DNA of 64,000 bases from an uncultured Lachnospiraceae bacterium (GCA_910587305.1 CAJUKV010000014.1:17371-81370), one strand, 5' to 3'. Positions 1-7,858 are shown, numbered from the stretch's first letter. Made by a program: numbers and translations. Notes: generated by a model from the letters alone, not told the origin.

Positions 1-183
1 GAAAGCCTTACGCAGATTTGTTCTTTCAGGGAATCTCCTCTTTACGAGCATATGGAATTTAAGAATGTGAGCGAAGAATTTTTAAAAGAAATGCGGCATA
101 ATCTTCGGGAATGCTTTCGGGATGAGGAAAGCTACGGATTTTTGAAGAATGATAAAAGATGGCGGGAATTGGTGGAACTGTGA
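1..183 (+). CDS. C-terminal fragment of an unidentified protein
   Basis: Frame 1 is open from the first base and ends with TGA at 181-183, giving 60 residues of a protein whose start lies outside the window. The visible tail is charged and helical-looking (it ends RWRELVEL) with no motif I recognise, so no function is assigned. It points right and is separated from the next gene by a 390-base gap full of hairpins, so it is probably the end of a separate transcription unit. Confidence 0.55.
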   Translation, partial: ESLTQICSFRESPLYEHMEFKNVSEEFLKEMRHNLRECFRDEESYGFLKNDKRWRELVEL

Positions 184-186
184 AGA

Positions 187-361
187 GAAGTTCCAGGGCG
201 TCAGAAAACGACGCCTAAGAACAACTAAAACTTCACACTTTGTTTGTGCCGCAAAGCGGCATGTCGGGAAATGTGAAAACGAGATGAAGATTTTCTAAGG
301 CGTCAAAAGACGCCGCCTGAGAAAATCTAAGTCATCTCTCGAAAAATCGCCTGAGGCGATT
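187..361. repeat. cluster of small palindromic elements (GGCGTC/GACGCC family)
   Basis: The gap 184-573 has no gene but holds nested palindromes. The first spans 187-234 with core GGCGTC-loop-GACGCC inside GTTC/GAAC and GAAGT/ACTTC arms. The second spans 281-338 with three nested arms: GAGATGA/TCATCTC, AGATTTTCT/AGAAAATCT and GGCGTC/GACGCC. A small hairpin GCCGC-AAA-GCGGC lies near 249-261, and AATCGCC-TGA-GGCGATT lies at 345-361. A degenerate third copy of the first two is at 23066-23106, so this is a dispersed family. The remaining sequence to 573 is AT-rich and should contain the promoter of the next gene. Confidence 0.6.
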
Positions 362-573
362 CTTCTGAAATAATCCATACATTGTTTGGGCTGTACGGCG
401 AGCAGGGGAAATCTTCCCTGCTCGATTTTCATGGAAATTTGCGGAAATTTGTGTTATAGTTTTTATCATTGGCAGCAGTCAGTCAAAACAATTAAAATAT
501 TATGAAAATTATAACGCAGTAAATTTATGCTTACCCCCTGATCTTCGGGTTACTGGCAAGAATGGAGGCTGAT

Positions 574-1932
574 ATGAAAACCCTGACCGGCAGAAAATCT
601 TCCGTGGATTTACTTCACGGATCTATTTTAAAATCTTTGGTTATCTTTGCAATACCGCTTTTATTTTCCAACATTTTTCAGCAGCTCTATAATACGATGG
701 ATACGGTTATCATCGGGTATACATTAGGCGACGAAGCGCTGGCGGCCATGGGCGCCGCGGGGGCGGTTTATGATCTTCTGATGGGTTTTTGCTTCGGTAT
801 TGGCAACGGCCTTTCTCTTGTGACAGCCCGCAGCTTTGGAAGCGGTGATATGGGGCAGCTGAAAAAATCCGTGGCCACCGCGATTGTAATCGGCGCGGGC
901 ACTATGGCGGTTATCACTTTACTTGCGCGGTTTATACTTTACCCTTTCCTTAAGGCGCTGCACACGCCACCGGAAATTATCGATCAGTCTTACGCGTATG
1001 TTTCAACCATCACATGGTTTATTGCGGTTATGTTTGCCTACAATCTGTGTTCGGGGCTTCTGCGGGCCATTGGAAACAGCGTAATGCCGCTGGTATTTTT
1101 GATTCTCTCATCGGTGATAAATATTATACTGGACTTATTCTTTATCACCGGGCTTGGCATGGGCGTTAGGGGCGCTGCGGTGGCGACGGTGATAGCCCAG
1201 GGAGTGTCGGTGATATGCTGCCTTGTCTACATAGGATGGAAGGTAAAGATTTTGATTCCACGGAAAATACATTTTACCCCGGATGGGGCGCTGTATAAAG
1301 AGATGCTCTCGCAAGGGCTTTCCATGGGCTTTATGAACTGTGTGGTGGGCGCAGGTACGGCAATTTTACAGTCCGGCATCAACAGCCTGGGATATCTGGT
1401 GATAGCGGGGCACACGGCGGCCAGAAAGCTTTATCAGTTTTTGAATATGCCTTTCGTTGCCATGAGCCATGCTATGAGCACTTTTATTTCCCAAAACTAT
1501 GGAGCCGGACAGGTAAAGCGGATTAGAAAGGCGATGAAATGCGTTTATCTCTACGGGGCGGCGCTGGCTTTAATTGTCACCCTGCTAATGCTTTTCTTTG
1601 CGCCTGCAATGGTACGGCTCTTGTCCGGTTCAAGGGAGAGCGTGGTGATTGAAAACGGCGCATTGTACCTGAGGATAGTTGCGCCTGCTCTTGCGATTCT
1701 GGGAATGATCAATCCTACCAGATTTGGACTGCAGGCCATTGGGCAAAAGATTCTGCCCATCCTTTCCAGTGTGATTGAACTGATTGGCAAGATTTTGTTC
1801 GTGGCAATTCTGATACCGAAATACCAGTATATGGCGGTCATCTTCTGCGAGCCGGTGATATGGTGTTTTATGGTGGCGGAACTTTTAACAGCCTTTTGGA
1901 GAAATCCTGTTATCAGGGGCGAAAAATCATGA
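574..1932 (+). CDS. MATE family multidrug/metabolite exporter
   Basis: An integral membrane antiporter of the MATE (MatE) family, expected to export cationic drugs or metabolites in exchange for Na+ or H+. About twelve hydrophobic segments run through its 452 residues. The N-terminal helix carries the family signature FQQLYNTMDTVIIG, and a second half repeats the pattern (MPFVAMSHAMSTFISQNYGAG). I prefer ATG 574 to the upstream ATG 562, because GGAGG at 565-569 lies just ahead of 574. The substrate cannot be told from sequence. It is one of three MATE genes here (also 11911 and 13397), none adjacent to an obvious regulator. Confidence 0.88.
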   Translation: MKTLTGRKSSVDLLHGSILKSLVIFAIPLLFSNIFQQLYNTMDTVIIGYTLGDEALAAMGAAGAVYDLLMGFCFGIGNGLSLVTARSFGSGDMGQLKKSVATAIVIGAGTMAVITLLARFILYPFLKALHTPPEIIDQSYAYVSTITWFIAVMFAYNLCSGLLRAIGNSVMPLVFLILSSVINIILDLFFITGLGMGVRGAAVATVIAQGVSVICCLVYIGWKVKILIPRKIHFTPDGALYKEMLSQGLSMGFMNCVVGAGTAILQSGINSLGYLVIAGHTAARKLYQFLNMPFVAMSHAMSTFISQNYGAGQVKRIRKAMKCVYLYGAALALIVTLLMLFFAPAMVRLLSGSRESVVIENGALYLRIVAPALAILGMINPTRFGLQAIGQKILPILSSVIELIGKILFVAILIPKYQYMAVIFCEPVIWCFMVAELLTAFWRNPVIRGEKS

Positions 1933-2046
1933 TTATTGCAAAATATCTATGGAAAAAATAAAAGGAATATTATATGATAATATCAGTGATATTTTACAAA
2001 TGAGACGAAAAATTCTACAATAGTTTCGTTCATCTTAACTAAGGAT

Positions 2047-2192
2047 CTGTCATGAAATAAACTTTCATTTTGATTTGTCTAAATCTGTATATGCGTCGTT
2101 GTCGTCAATCAGCGTACCCCAGTACGCCCCATTCCTCCGCCTGGCCTATACGGATTTATACTGCGTCAAAATTAAAAGTTATTTCATGACAG
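2047..2192. mobile_element. MITE-like element with CTGTCATGAAATAA terminal inverted repeats
   Basis: The ends are perfect 14-bp inverted repeats, CTGTCATGAAATAA at 2047-2060 and its complement at 2179-2192. The similarity continues inward imperfectly for roughly 30 more bases (CTTT.ATTTTGA, then TAAATC.GTATA). The 146-bp element has no coding capacity and lies between the MATE and GH3 genes. No clear target duplication is visible at its borders. A non-autonomous transposon or a long RNA hairpin are both possible readings. Confidence 0.6.
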
Positions 2193-2225
2193 CTCTTAAA
2201 TAAATATGAAAGGAGAATAGGATTT

Positions 2226-5006
2226 ATGGCCAATTATACACTGGACATGGCAAAGTACCGCGCCCTTGCGCGCCAGGTTGCAGCCGAGAGCTGCGTGCTT
2301 TTAAAAAATGAGAACCGGACGCTTCCGGTTTCCAAGGGAAGCAAGGTTTCCGTTTTCGGAAGGATTGCGCTTCATTATTATAAGAGCGGAACGGGCTCGG
2401 GAGGTCTGGTAAACGTAAAGCGCGTCGTTGGCATTTTGGACGCATTGGAGGAGAGCGAAGATATTCAGGTCAATGAAAAACTGGCGGATGTCTATGAAGC
2501 CTGGGTGAAGGAGCATCCCTTTGACAAAGGAGCCGGTTGGGGACAGGAGCCCTGGAGCCAGGAGGAAATGCCGCTGACGGAGGAACTGGTGGCGGAAGCG
2601 GCGTCGGAATCGGAGCTTGCCATTGTGGTGATTGGACGGACCGCAGGGGAGGATCAGGATGCTAAGGCGATACCGGGAAGCTACCTTCTGACCGAGGCGG
2701 AGGAGGATATGCTAAAGAAGGTATGCGGCGCTTTTGAAAAAGTCGCGGTGCTCTTAAATGTGGGCAATATCATTGATATGAAATGGGTGGAGAAGTACAA
2801 TCCTTCGGCCGTCATGTATGTATGGCAGGGTGGACAGGAAGGCGGCAATGGAGTTCTGGACGTCTTAAGCGGAAAGGTATCGCCCTGCGGAAAGCTTTCC
2901 GATACCATTGCCGGGGATATTGAGGACTATCCTTCTACCAAAAACTTCGGGGACGCTAAAGAGAATCTGTATCAGGAAGATATTTATGTGGGCTACCGTT
3001 ACTTTGAGACTTTTGCGAAAGAGAAAGTGCTGTATCCTTTCGGATTTGGCTTATCTTATACCGATTTTCAGATAAAAACCACAGCTTTCCAGGAAAAAGA
3101 AGATGCGGTTTTCGTGGAGGCGGAGGTAAAGAATACAGGAGCTTTTGCAGGAAAGGAAGTGGTACAGCTCTATGTATCTGCGCCTCAGGGAGCTCTTGGA
3201 AAACCGGCAAGGGAGCTGAAAGCCTATGAAAAGACAAAGGAGCTTGCGCCGGGAGAGGCTTGCACTCTTAAGTTTTCCGTGTCAAAGATGGATATGGCGT
3301 CTTATGACGACAGCGGATGTACCGGGTATAAATCCTGCTATGTTTTAGAGGCGGGCTCCTATGGCATTTACATAGGGACGGATGTGCGAAACGCCGTTTT
3401 AGCGGGTGCGTTTGAAGTGAAAGAAACGTTGATAACTCAGCAGTTAGAGGAAGCCATGGCCCCTGTACGGGAATTTACCCGTTTCCGGCCTAAGGCGGAA
3501 GGAGAAGGGTATCGCTTGGAATATGAGGCGGTACCGCTAAGAACCATAACTCCTTTGGATAAAATTGCGAAAAAACGTCCGGCGGATATTCCCTACAGCG
3601 GCGATAAAGGCTATCAGCTTGGGGACGTTTATGAGAACCGTATCAGCATGGAAACTTTCCTTGCCCAGCTGAGCGACGAAGACCTGGCCTGCATAGTCCG
3701 CGGAGAGGGCATGTGCAGCCCTAAGGTGACGCCGGGAACGGCGGCGGCTTTTGGCGGCGTGACGGAGCGGCTTAAGAAATTCGGTATTCCGGTTGGATGC
3801 TGTGCGGACGGGCCTTCCGGGATTCGTATGGACTGCGGCACCAGAGCCTTTTCCCTGCCAAACGGTACGGCCCTTGGATGTACCTACAACATGCCTTTGG
3901 TGGAAGCGCTCTATCAGATGGAAGGCATGGAGCTGCGCAAAAATAAGATTGACACTCTTTTAGGCCCCGGAATCAACATCCACCGCAATCCTTTAAACGG
4001 GCGTAATTTTGAATATATTTCGGAAGATCCATACCTCACGGGAACCATGGCGGCGGCTCAGGTCAAAGGCATGGGCTATGCAAAAGTTACCGGAACCATC
4101 AAGCATTACACGGCAAATAATCAGGAGTTCCACCGTCGTGACAGCAATAGCGTTATGTCAGAGAGGGCATTACGGGAAATTTACTTAAAGGGATATGAAA
4201 TTGCGGTAAAAGATGGCGGCGCTTATTCCATCATGACCACCTATGGCGCGGTAAATGGTATCTGGACAGCAGGCAATTACGATCTTGTGACGGCTATTTT
4301 GCGTGACGAGTGGGGATTTGACGGCATTGTCATGACAGACTGGTGGGCCGCGATGAATGAGGAAGGACAGGAACCATCCGTCCAAAATACAGGTATTATG
4401 GTGCGCGCCCAGAACGATTTGTTTATGGTTACTTCAGACTCCGCATCCAATACGGCTAACGATAATTCCATGGAATCCATTGCGGATGGAAAGACAACCA
4501 GAGGCGAGTACCAGAGATGTGCGGGTAACATCTGCCGGATGCTCATGCGTTCGCCGGTGATGGACTGCTTCCTTGGAAAGACGCCGGAGGACGACCTTGT
4601 TGTGGTTGGAAATGAGGACGACGCGGACGAGGAAGCTTTGAATATTGTGTACCATGCGATTGACAATGACACGACGCTTGACATGAGCGCCGTAAACACG
4701 GAGCGGGGAAACAGTGAGATCTTTGGAATCCAGATGAAAGAGCCCGGACTGTACGGACTTAATGCCAAAATGCGGGCAGGCGCGGATGCGCCGGAGCTTT
4801 CCCAGCTGTCCATGTCGGTGTTTGTGGACAACCAGCTTAAGGGGACCTTCCAGATTAACGGCTCCGATAAGGAGTGGACGAAGCAGTCGCTGGATTTGGG
4901 CTTTGTTATGGGAAACCATTATATCAAGCTTTATTTCTCCGTAAGCGGAATGGAGCTCGAAGGGATTCAAATCGAAAAAACCGGGGAGATGAAGGCGCCC
5001 TTTTAA
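2226..5006 (+). CDS. glycoside hydrolase family 3 protein, permuted domain order
   Basis: A 926-residue GH3-type enzyme, probably a beta-glucosidase or related exo-beta-glycosidase. The usual order is reversed. Residues about 10-260 form the GH3 C-terminal (alpha/beta sandwich) domain. A fibronectin-III-like module follows (about 290-400, with LYPFGFGLSYT just before it). The GH3 N-terminal TIM barrel lies at about 460-770. The barrel carries the likely nucleophile Asp in IVMTDWWAA and the KHYTANNQE substrate-binding region. This order is known in GH3 enzymes of ruminal clostridia such as Ruminococcus albus. There is no signal peptide, so the enzyme is probably cytoplasmic and acts on imported oligosaccharides. 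AAAGGAGAATAGG precedes the ATG. The roughly 150-residue C-terminal tail is unassigned. Confidence 0.88.
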   Translation: MANYTLDMAKYRALARQVAAESCVLLKNENRTLPVSKGSKVSVFGRIALHYYKSGTGSGGLVNVKRVVGILDALEESEDIQVNEKLADVYEAWVKEHPFDKGAGWGQEPWSQEEMPLTEELVAEAASESELAIVVIGRTAGEDQDAKAIPGSYLLTEAEEDMLKKVCGAFEKVAVLLNVGNIIDMKWVEKYNPSAVMYVWQGGQEGGNGVLDVLSGKVSPCGKLSDTIAGDIEDYPSTKNFGDAKENLYQEDIYVGYRYFETFAKEKVLYPFGFGLSYTDFQIKTTAFQEKEDAVFVEAEVKNTGAFAGKEVVQLYVSAPQGALGKPARELKAYEKTKELAPGEACTLKFSVSKMDMASYDDSGCTGYKSCYVLEAGSYGIYIGTDVRNAVLAGAFEVKETLITQQLEEAMAPVREFTRFRPKAEGEGYRLEYEAVPLRTITPLDKIAKKRPADIPYSGDKGYQLGDVYENRISMETFLAQLSDEDLACIVRGEGMCSPKVTPGTAAAFGGVTERLKKFGIPVGCCADGPSGIRMDCGTRAFSLPNGTALGCTYNMPLVEALYQMEGMELRKNKIDTLLGPGINIHRNPLNGRNFEYISEDPYLTGTMAAAQVKGMGYAKVTGTIKHYTANNQEFHRRDSNSVMSERALREIYLKGYEIAVKDGGAYSIMTTYGAVNGIWTAGNYDLVTAILRDEWGFDGIVMTDWWAAMNEEGQEPSVQNTGIMVRAQNDLFMVTSDSASNTANDNSMESIADGKTTRGEYQRCAGNICRMLMRSPVMDCFLGKTPEDDLVVVGNEDDADEEALNIVYHAIDNDTTLDMSAVNTERGNSEIFGIQMKEPGLYGLNAKMRAGADAPELSQLSMSVFVDNQLKGTFQINGSDKEWTKQSLDLGFVMGNHYIKLYFSVSGMELEGIQIEKTGEMKAPF

Positions 5007-5063
5007 TCTCTCAGGATCTCATTTCCCACAGCATCAGATATACGTTGCGAAAATAGGGATAGG

Positions 5064-5160
5064 ACAATAGGCTTTGCTTATTGTATGTAGGGGGCATAAG
5101 TTTGGAAGCAAACTTCCTAACTTTCTATTGGTGGCAGTACCGCAAGCAAAGCTTGCGGTA
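5064..5160. repeat. three consecutive hairpins upstream of the acetyltransferase
   Basis: Between GH3 and the acetyltransferase lie ACAATA/TATTGT (5064-5084), AGTTtGGAAG-CAAA-CTTCCtAACT (5099-5122) and the perfect TACCGCAAGC-AAA-GCTTGCGGTA (5138-5160). The last stem runs almost into the ribosome binding site. Its right arm plus the following 15 bases (5148-5178) recur with few changes just ahead of another start codon at 53108-53137. Confidence 0.55.
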
Positions 5161-5175
5161 TGCAGGGGGATAAAA

Positions 5176-5670
5176 ATGATAATACGACGTTCGACGGAAA
5201 AAGATTTTTCCCGCATCATGGAGATTTATGAGTATGCCCGTCACTTTATGGCGGCCCATGGCAATCCCAATCAGTGGGGGCCCACAAACTGGCCCCCGAA
5301 GGAGCTGATTCACTGTGATATTGCAGAGGGTAGCAGTTATGTGTGTCTTTCTGACGACAGAATCGTGGGCACCTTTTTCTACACAAAGGGCAGGGATATT
5401 GAGCCCACTTATCAGGTAATAGAGGGCGGTAACTGGATAGGCGATTGCGACTATGGGGTTGTTCACAGGCTGGCCGGGGACGGGAGCGAGAAGGGAATCG
5501 GGAAATTCTGCATTGACTGGGCCTTTGCACAGTGCGGACATCTGCGGATGGATACCCATGGGGATAATTATGTGATGCAAAGCTTACTGAAAAAATGCGG
5601 ATTTATTCTCTGTGGAACCATACATGTGACGGAGGATAATTTCCCAAGACTTGCCTATGAAAAAATGTAA
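5176..5670 (+). CDS. GNAT family N-acetyltransferase
   Basis: A 164-residue acetyltransferase-like protein that would move an acetyl group from acetyl-CoA to an unknown amine. It begins MIIRRSTEKDFSRIMEIYE, a typical GNAT beta1-alpha1 start. The acetyl-CoA-binding region corresponds to GDGSEKGIGKFCIDWAF, a diverged R-G-x-G-x-G/A loop, followed by QSLLKKCGF, the usual C-terminal N..Y...GF pattern. ATG 5176 follows GGGGGATAAAA. In-frame sequence extends further upstream but runs through the hairpin repeat, so the shorter form is chosen. It may be co-transcribed with the RidA-family gene 132 bases downstream. Confidence 0.75.
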   Translation: MIIRRSTEKDFSRIMEIYEYARHFMAAHGNPNQWGPTNWPPKELIHCDIAEGSSYVCLSDDRIVGTFFYTKGRDIEPTYQVIEGGNWIGDCDYGVVHRLAGDGSEKGIGKFCIDWAFAQCGHLRMDTHGDNYVMQSLLKKCGFILCGTIHVTEDNFPRLAYEKM

Positions 5671-5802
5671 TATTAAATAAATCAATCCGGGGAATCATGG
5701 CATAATGCGGTCACTGTTTTTACCGTGCCAATACATGATTATAGCGATAATGCATTGTGCTCCACATATATACAATATGCGGCGAGCAGGAATGGAGGAG
5801 AG

Positions 5803-6171
5803 ATGAAGGAAATAGAAAGACTGGACGTACATGAGCAGTGGGCGCACTCAGGGATTATTAAAGCCGGAGATTTTTGTTTTTTGGGCTACTGTGTCGGCAA
5901 TATTGGCGGCACCATAGAACAGCAGATTAACGGAGCCTTTGACGAGATGGAAAAAAGACTGGCTATGGTGGGGTTGACGCTGGAAAATGTGGTACAGATG
6001 GACTGTCTGTTTCGGGATGTATGGAATATTCCGGTAATGGAAAAAATTATCAGGGAAAGATTCAACGGAAAATACCCTGTGCGTAAATCCATCCAAACGG
6101 AATTTGCGCATGTAGGAGGGGAGACGGGATTGCAGTTTCAGGCGGATGCAATTGCATACTGCCCGAAGTAG
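5803..6171 (+). CDS. RidA/YjgF/YER057c/UK114 family protein
   Basis: A 122-residue protein of the RidA superfamily; archetypal members hydrolyse reactive enamine/imine intermediates released by PLP enzymes. Supporting features are the central FDEMEKRLAMVGLTLENVV helix-strand pattern, FNGKYPVRKSIQTEF, and the near-C-terminal GLQFQADAIAY strand. The family-typical Arg in the P-x-R-x-x motif is present as PVRKS. The start at 5803 is set by AATGGAGGAGAG directly upstream. RidA subgroups differ in activity, and this one may be a non-archetypal Rid protein. Confidence 0.8.
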   Translation: MKEIERLDVHEQWAHSGIIKAGDFCFLGYCVGNIGGTIEQQINGAFDEMEKRLAMVGLTLENVVQMDCLFRDVWNIPVMEKIIRERFNGKYPVRKSIQTEFAHVGGETGLQFQADAIAYCPK

Positions 6172-6193
6172 GATGGGAGTTTTGATGAAATAA

Positions 6194-6222
6194 TTGTAAG
6201 TAAACTAAAGATGTGGTATATT
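6194..6222 (+). promoter_or_regulatory. sigma-A-like promoter of the type I toxin mRNA
   Basis: TTGTAA (6194-6199) and TATATT (6217-6222) are separated by exactly 17 bases, with TGTGG ahead of the -10 box. Transcription would start about 6229, roughly 95 bases upstream of the toxin start codon. Confidence 0.5.
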
Positions 6223-6277
6223 GTCGATATGGGAAAACCATAGAGCCAAAGGCGGCTTTACCCCTCTTATATTTTGC

Positions 6278-6316
6278 GGAGGGTTCAAGTAGCCCTCCGG
6301 ACGAAAGAAAGGAGGG
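6278..6316 (+). promoter_or_regulatory. possible Shine-Dalgarno switch in the toxin leader
   Basis: GGAGGG (6278-6283) pairs with CCCTCC (6293-6298) in a 7-bp hairpin. The toxin's own ribosome binding site is also GGAGGG (6311-6316), so both segments compete for the same CCCTCC. A processed or antisense-bound leader could therefore expose or hide the ribosome binding site. Confidence 0.4.
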
Positions 6317-6324
6317 CGATAGCA

Positions 6325-6420
6325 ATGTATGTTACATATGCGGATTTAATCCAAATTGGAATACTCATTGTCGCCCTTGCGAATTTGATTTATCAGATTT
6401 ACAAGGGAAAAAAGAAATAG
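6325..6420 (+). CDS. small membrane toxin, putative holin-like type I toxin
   Basis: A 31-residue peptide consisting of a short N-terminus (MYVTYADLIQ), one hydrophobic helix (IGILIVALANLIYQIY) and a basic tail (KGKKK). That is the layout of the putative holin-like toxins annotated widely in Firmicutes. Such peptides insert in the membrane and are held in check by an antisense RNA. AAAGGAGGGCGATAGCA gives a very strong ribosome binding site. The stop codon is part of a strong stem (6419-6447), and a convergent promoter lies about 100 bases downstream, as expected for a type I toxin-antitoxin unit. Confidence 0.75.
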   Translation: MYVTYADLIQIGILIVALANLIYQIYKGKKK

Positions 6421-6516
6421 CCGCCACTACTCGCAATAGTGACGGCTGACCCTTTTTGGAGGGTTTAAGTCGTTATCGAAATGGGGTAGAGCCGCTTCTA
6501 TGGCTTTCCCTTTTCT
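6408..6516 (-). ncRNA. candidate antisense antitoxin RNA of the holin-like toxin
   Basis: A minus-strand promoter (TTGTTT at 6546-6551 and TATATT at 6523-6528 read on that strand, 17-base spacer) would start an RNA near 6516. Reading left, it meets AGCCGTCACTA-loop-TAGTGGCGGCT (6447-6419) followed by ATTTCTTTTTT, a good intrinsic terminator. The RNA would be about 100 nt and overlap the end of the toxin mRNA. Its 5' segment (GGGAAA.CCATAGA...GCGGCT.TACCCC) nearly duplicates the 5' leader of the toxin mRNA at 6231-6264. Ends are estimates. Confidence 0.55.
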
Positions 6517-6522
6517 GTATAT

Positions 6523-6551
6523 AATATAGCATATCCGAAGATAAGAAACAA
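6523..6551 (-). promoter_or_regulatory. promoter of the antisense RNA
   Basis: On the minus strand TTGTTT (6551-6546) and TATATT (6528-6523) are 17 bases apart. It faces the toxin promoter at 6194-6222, giving convergent transcription across the toxin gene. Confidence 0.45.
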
Positions 6552-6672
6552 GAAATTTTTACAGTCATTCCCATTAAACACATTTTATTTCCCCTTCTTC
6601 TTTTGCTAAAATGTTATTTTTTCCAAAAGTTTGTTAGTCCGCCTGGCACTTTCCATGTCAGAAATTTTTAAA

Positions 6673-6702
6673 TTAGAAATATGCGTGTGATTGTGGTATA
6701 AT
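6673..6702 (+). promoter_or_regulatory. promoter upstream of leader ORF and nucleoside hydrolase
   Basis: TATAAT at 6697-6702 with a TTAGAA at 6673-6678 (18-base spacer). The transcript would include the eight-codon leader and the nucleoside hydrolase. The surrounding gap 6552-6749 is otherwise AT-rich without a recognisable gene. Confidence 0.4.
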
Positions 6703-6749
6703 AATCGCTGCCGGTTAGCTGACGAATAAAAACTTGAGGGAGGTATAAT

Positions 6750-6776
6750 ATGGGAATTTGCAATACACTCTTGTAG
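6750..6776 (+). CDS. eight-codon leader ORF (MGICNTLL)
   Basis: ATG-GGA-ATT-TGC-AAT-ACA-CTC-TTG-TAG, preceded at ideal spacing by GAGGGAGG (6736-6743), a better ribosome site than most genes here. The nucleoside hydrolase begins 30 bases after its stop with its own AGGAGG. The position and length suit a translated attenuation leader, but no alternative RNA stems were identified that would prove it. It could also be a chance ORF next to a remnant ribosome site. Confidence 0.35.
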   Translation: MGICNTLL

Positions 6777-6806
6777 CATGGCAGTAAATACAGGAGGAAT
6801 TTATAA

Positions 6807-7685
6807 ATGGAGAAAATATTACTTGATACGGACATTGGCGGAGATATTGATGATGCGATATGCCTCGCTTATTTATTAAAAGAACCACAATGCAAATTGC
6901 TTGGCATTACAACTGTTTGTGGGGAATCAGAAAAGAGGGCTATGGTTGCAGATGCAATCTGCAAGACGGTAAATATGGATATTCCCATTGTGGCAGGAAT
7001 GGACACAACTTTACAGCCCATACCCGTATATCCCACTCCCGACGGTGCAGGTGCACTAAAATATTGGGCGCATGATGTTTACGAAAAGTCAGATGCCCCC
7101 GCTTTTTTGTTTGACATAATAAAAGATAATCCGCATGAGGTTATCCTAATCGGAATTGGGAATATGACAAATATAGCAACACTATTTCAGAGATATCCTG
7201 ATGCGGCGAAATTATTAAAAGGGTTATATGTGATGAACGGGTATTTTGGGAGCAAACCGTTACCCGAACCATGCTATAATTGGAACTCATGGGCTGACCC
7301 GTTGGCATCTTCTATTGTATTTGGAACTAAAATTGCAGTCCATAGGGTAATACCATTAGAGGTAACTGATATGCTCACAATAGAGGCAACGACAGCGAAA
7401 GGAATTTTCCCTGCGAACAGCGGGCTGATGAAAGCGGTTTTTGATTTTGGGAACGCATGGTTGGAGAAACAAGGGAAAATGACTTTTCATGACCCATTAG
7501 TGGCAGTTTCTATATTCCATCCTGTCTGCACTTTTGAAAAAGGAATTGTCCGTGTTGAAATAAAAGAAGAAAGCAACATGGGAGCAACTGCTTTTGTTGC
7601 AAAAGCAGAGGGAAATGTGGAAATAGCAAGGAGTGTGAACAAAAAGCAATTTTACGACATTCTATCTTCAACGATTATCCAATAA
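6807..7685 (+). CDS. inosine/uridine-preferring nucleoside hydrolase family protein
   Basis: A 292-residue IUNH-family enzyme that would hydrolyse the N-glycosidic bond of ribonucleosides to base plus ribose. The diagnostic calcium-binding N-terminus DTDIGGDIDDAICLAYLL is intact, and GNMTNIATLFQRYPD and the later VVN-like YVMNGYFG region match the family fold. PEPCYNWNSWADPLASSIVF contains the conserved N-x-x-x-D-P region contacting ribose. It is a cytoplasmic salvage enzyme. The DNA from here to about 8.05 kb is more AT-rich than its neighbours, hinting at separate acquisition. AGGAGGAATTTATAA precedes the ATG. Confidence 0.88.
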   Translation: MEKILLDTDIGGDIDDAICLAYLLKEPQCKLLGITTVCGESEKRAMVADAICKTVNMDIPIVAGMDTTLQPIPVYPTPDGAGALKYWAHDVYEKSDAPAFLFDIIKDNPHEVILIGIGNMTNIATLFQRYPDAAKLLKGLYVMNGYFGSKPLPEPCYNWNSWADPLASSIVFGTKIAVHRVIPLEVTDMLTIEATTAKGIFPANSGLMKAVFDFGNAWLEKQGKMTFHDPLVAVSIFHPVCTFEKGIVRVEIKEESNMGATAFVAKAEGNVEIARSVNKKQFYDILSSTIIQ

Positions 7686-7817
7686 GGATATAGAAAATCC
7701 TTAATTTATCGGGGGGGGGGAACATATTAAGTACTTGGAGCAAAATACAAGTGCTTTTCTCCTGCCTGTTTATGTCAATCGAAAAAATGATATAAAAACT
7801 GAATATTGTTTACCTTT

Positions 7818-7858
7818 AGGTAGCGATTATCTTAACAGACAACCAGCTACCTTTTTTA
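7818..7858 (+). terminator. intrinsic terminator-like stem after the nucleoside hydrolase
   Basis: AGGTAGC (7818-7824) and GCTACCT (7846-7852) form a 7-bp stem with a 21-base loop, followed by a run of T. It lies in the 489-base gap 7686-8174. That gap also holds a run of ten G (7711-7720) and an unconvincing 40-codon ORF (7906-8028), but no gene I would defend. Confidence 0.5.

Noticed and set aside
184..561. A structured RNA gene or riboswitch in the hairpin-rich left gap
   Set aside because: The stems match a dispersed palindrome family and no known riboswitch core was recognised.
4277..4970. Long minus-strand reading frames inside the GH3 gene (184 and 178 codons)
   Set aside because: They are antisense to a well-supported enzyme, lack ribosome sites and have unstructured, Ser/Arg-rich translations; they are frame shadows of a GC-rich gene.
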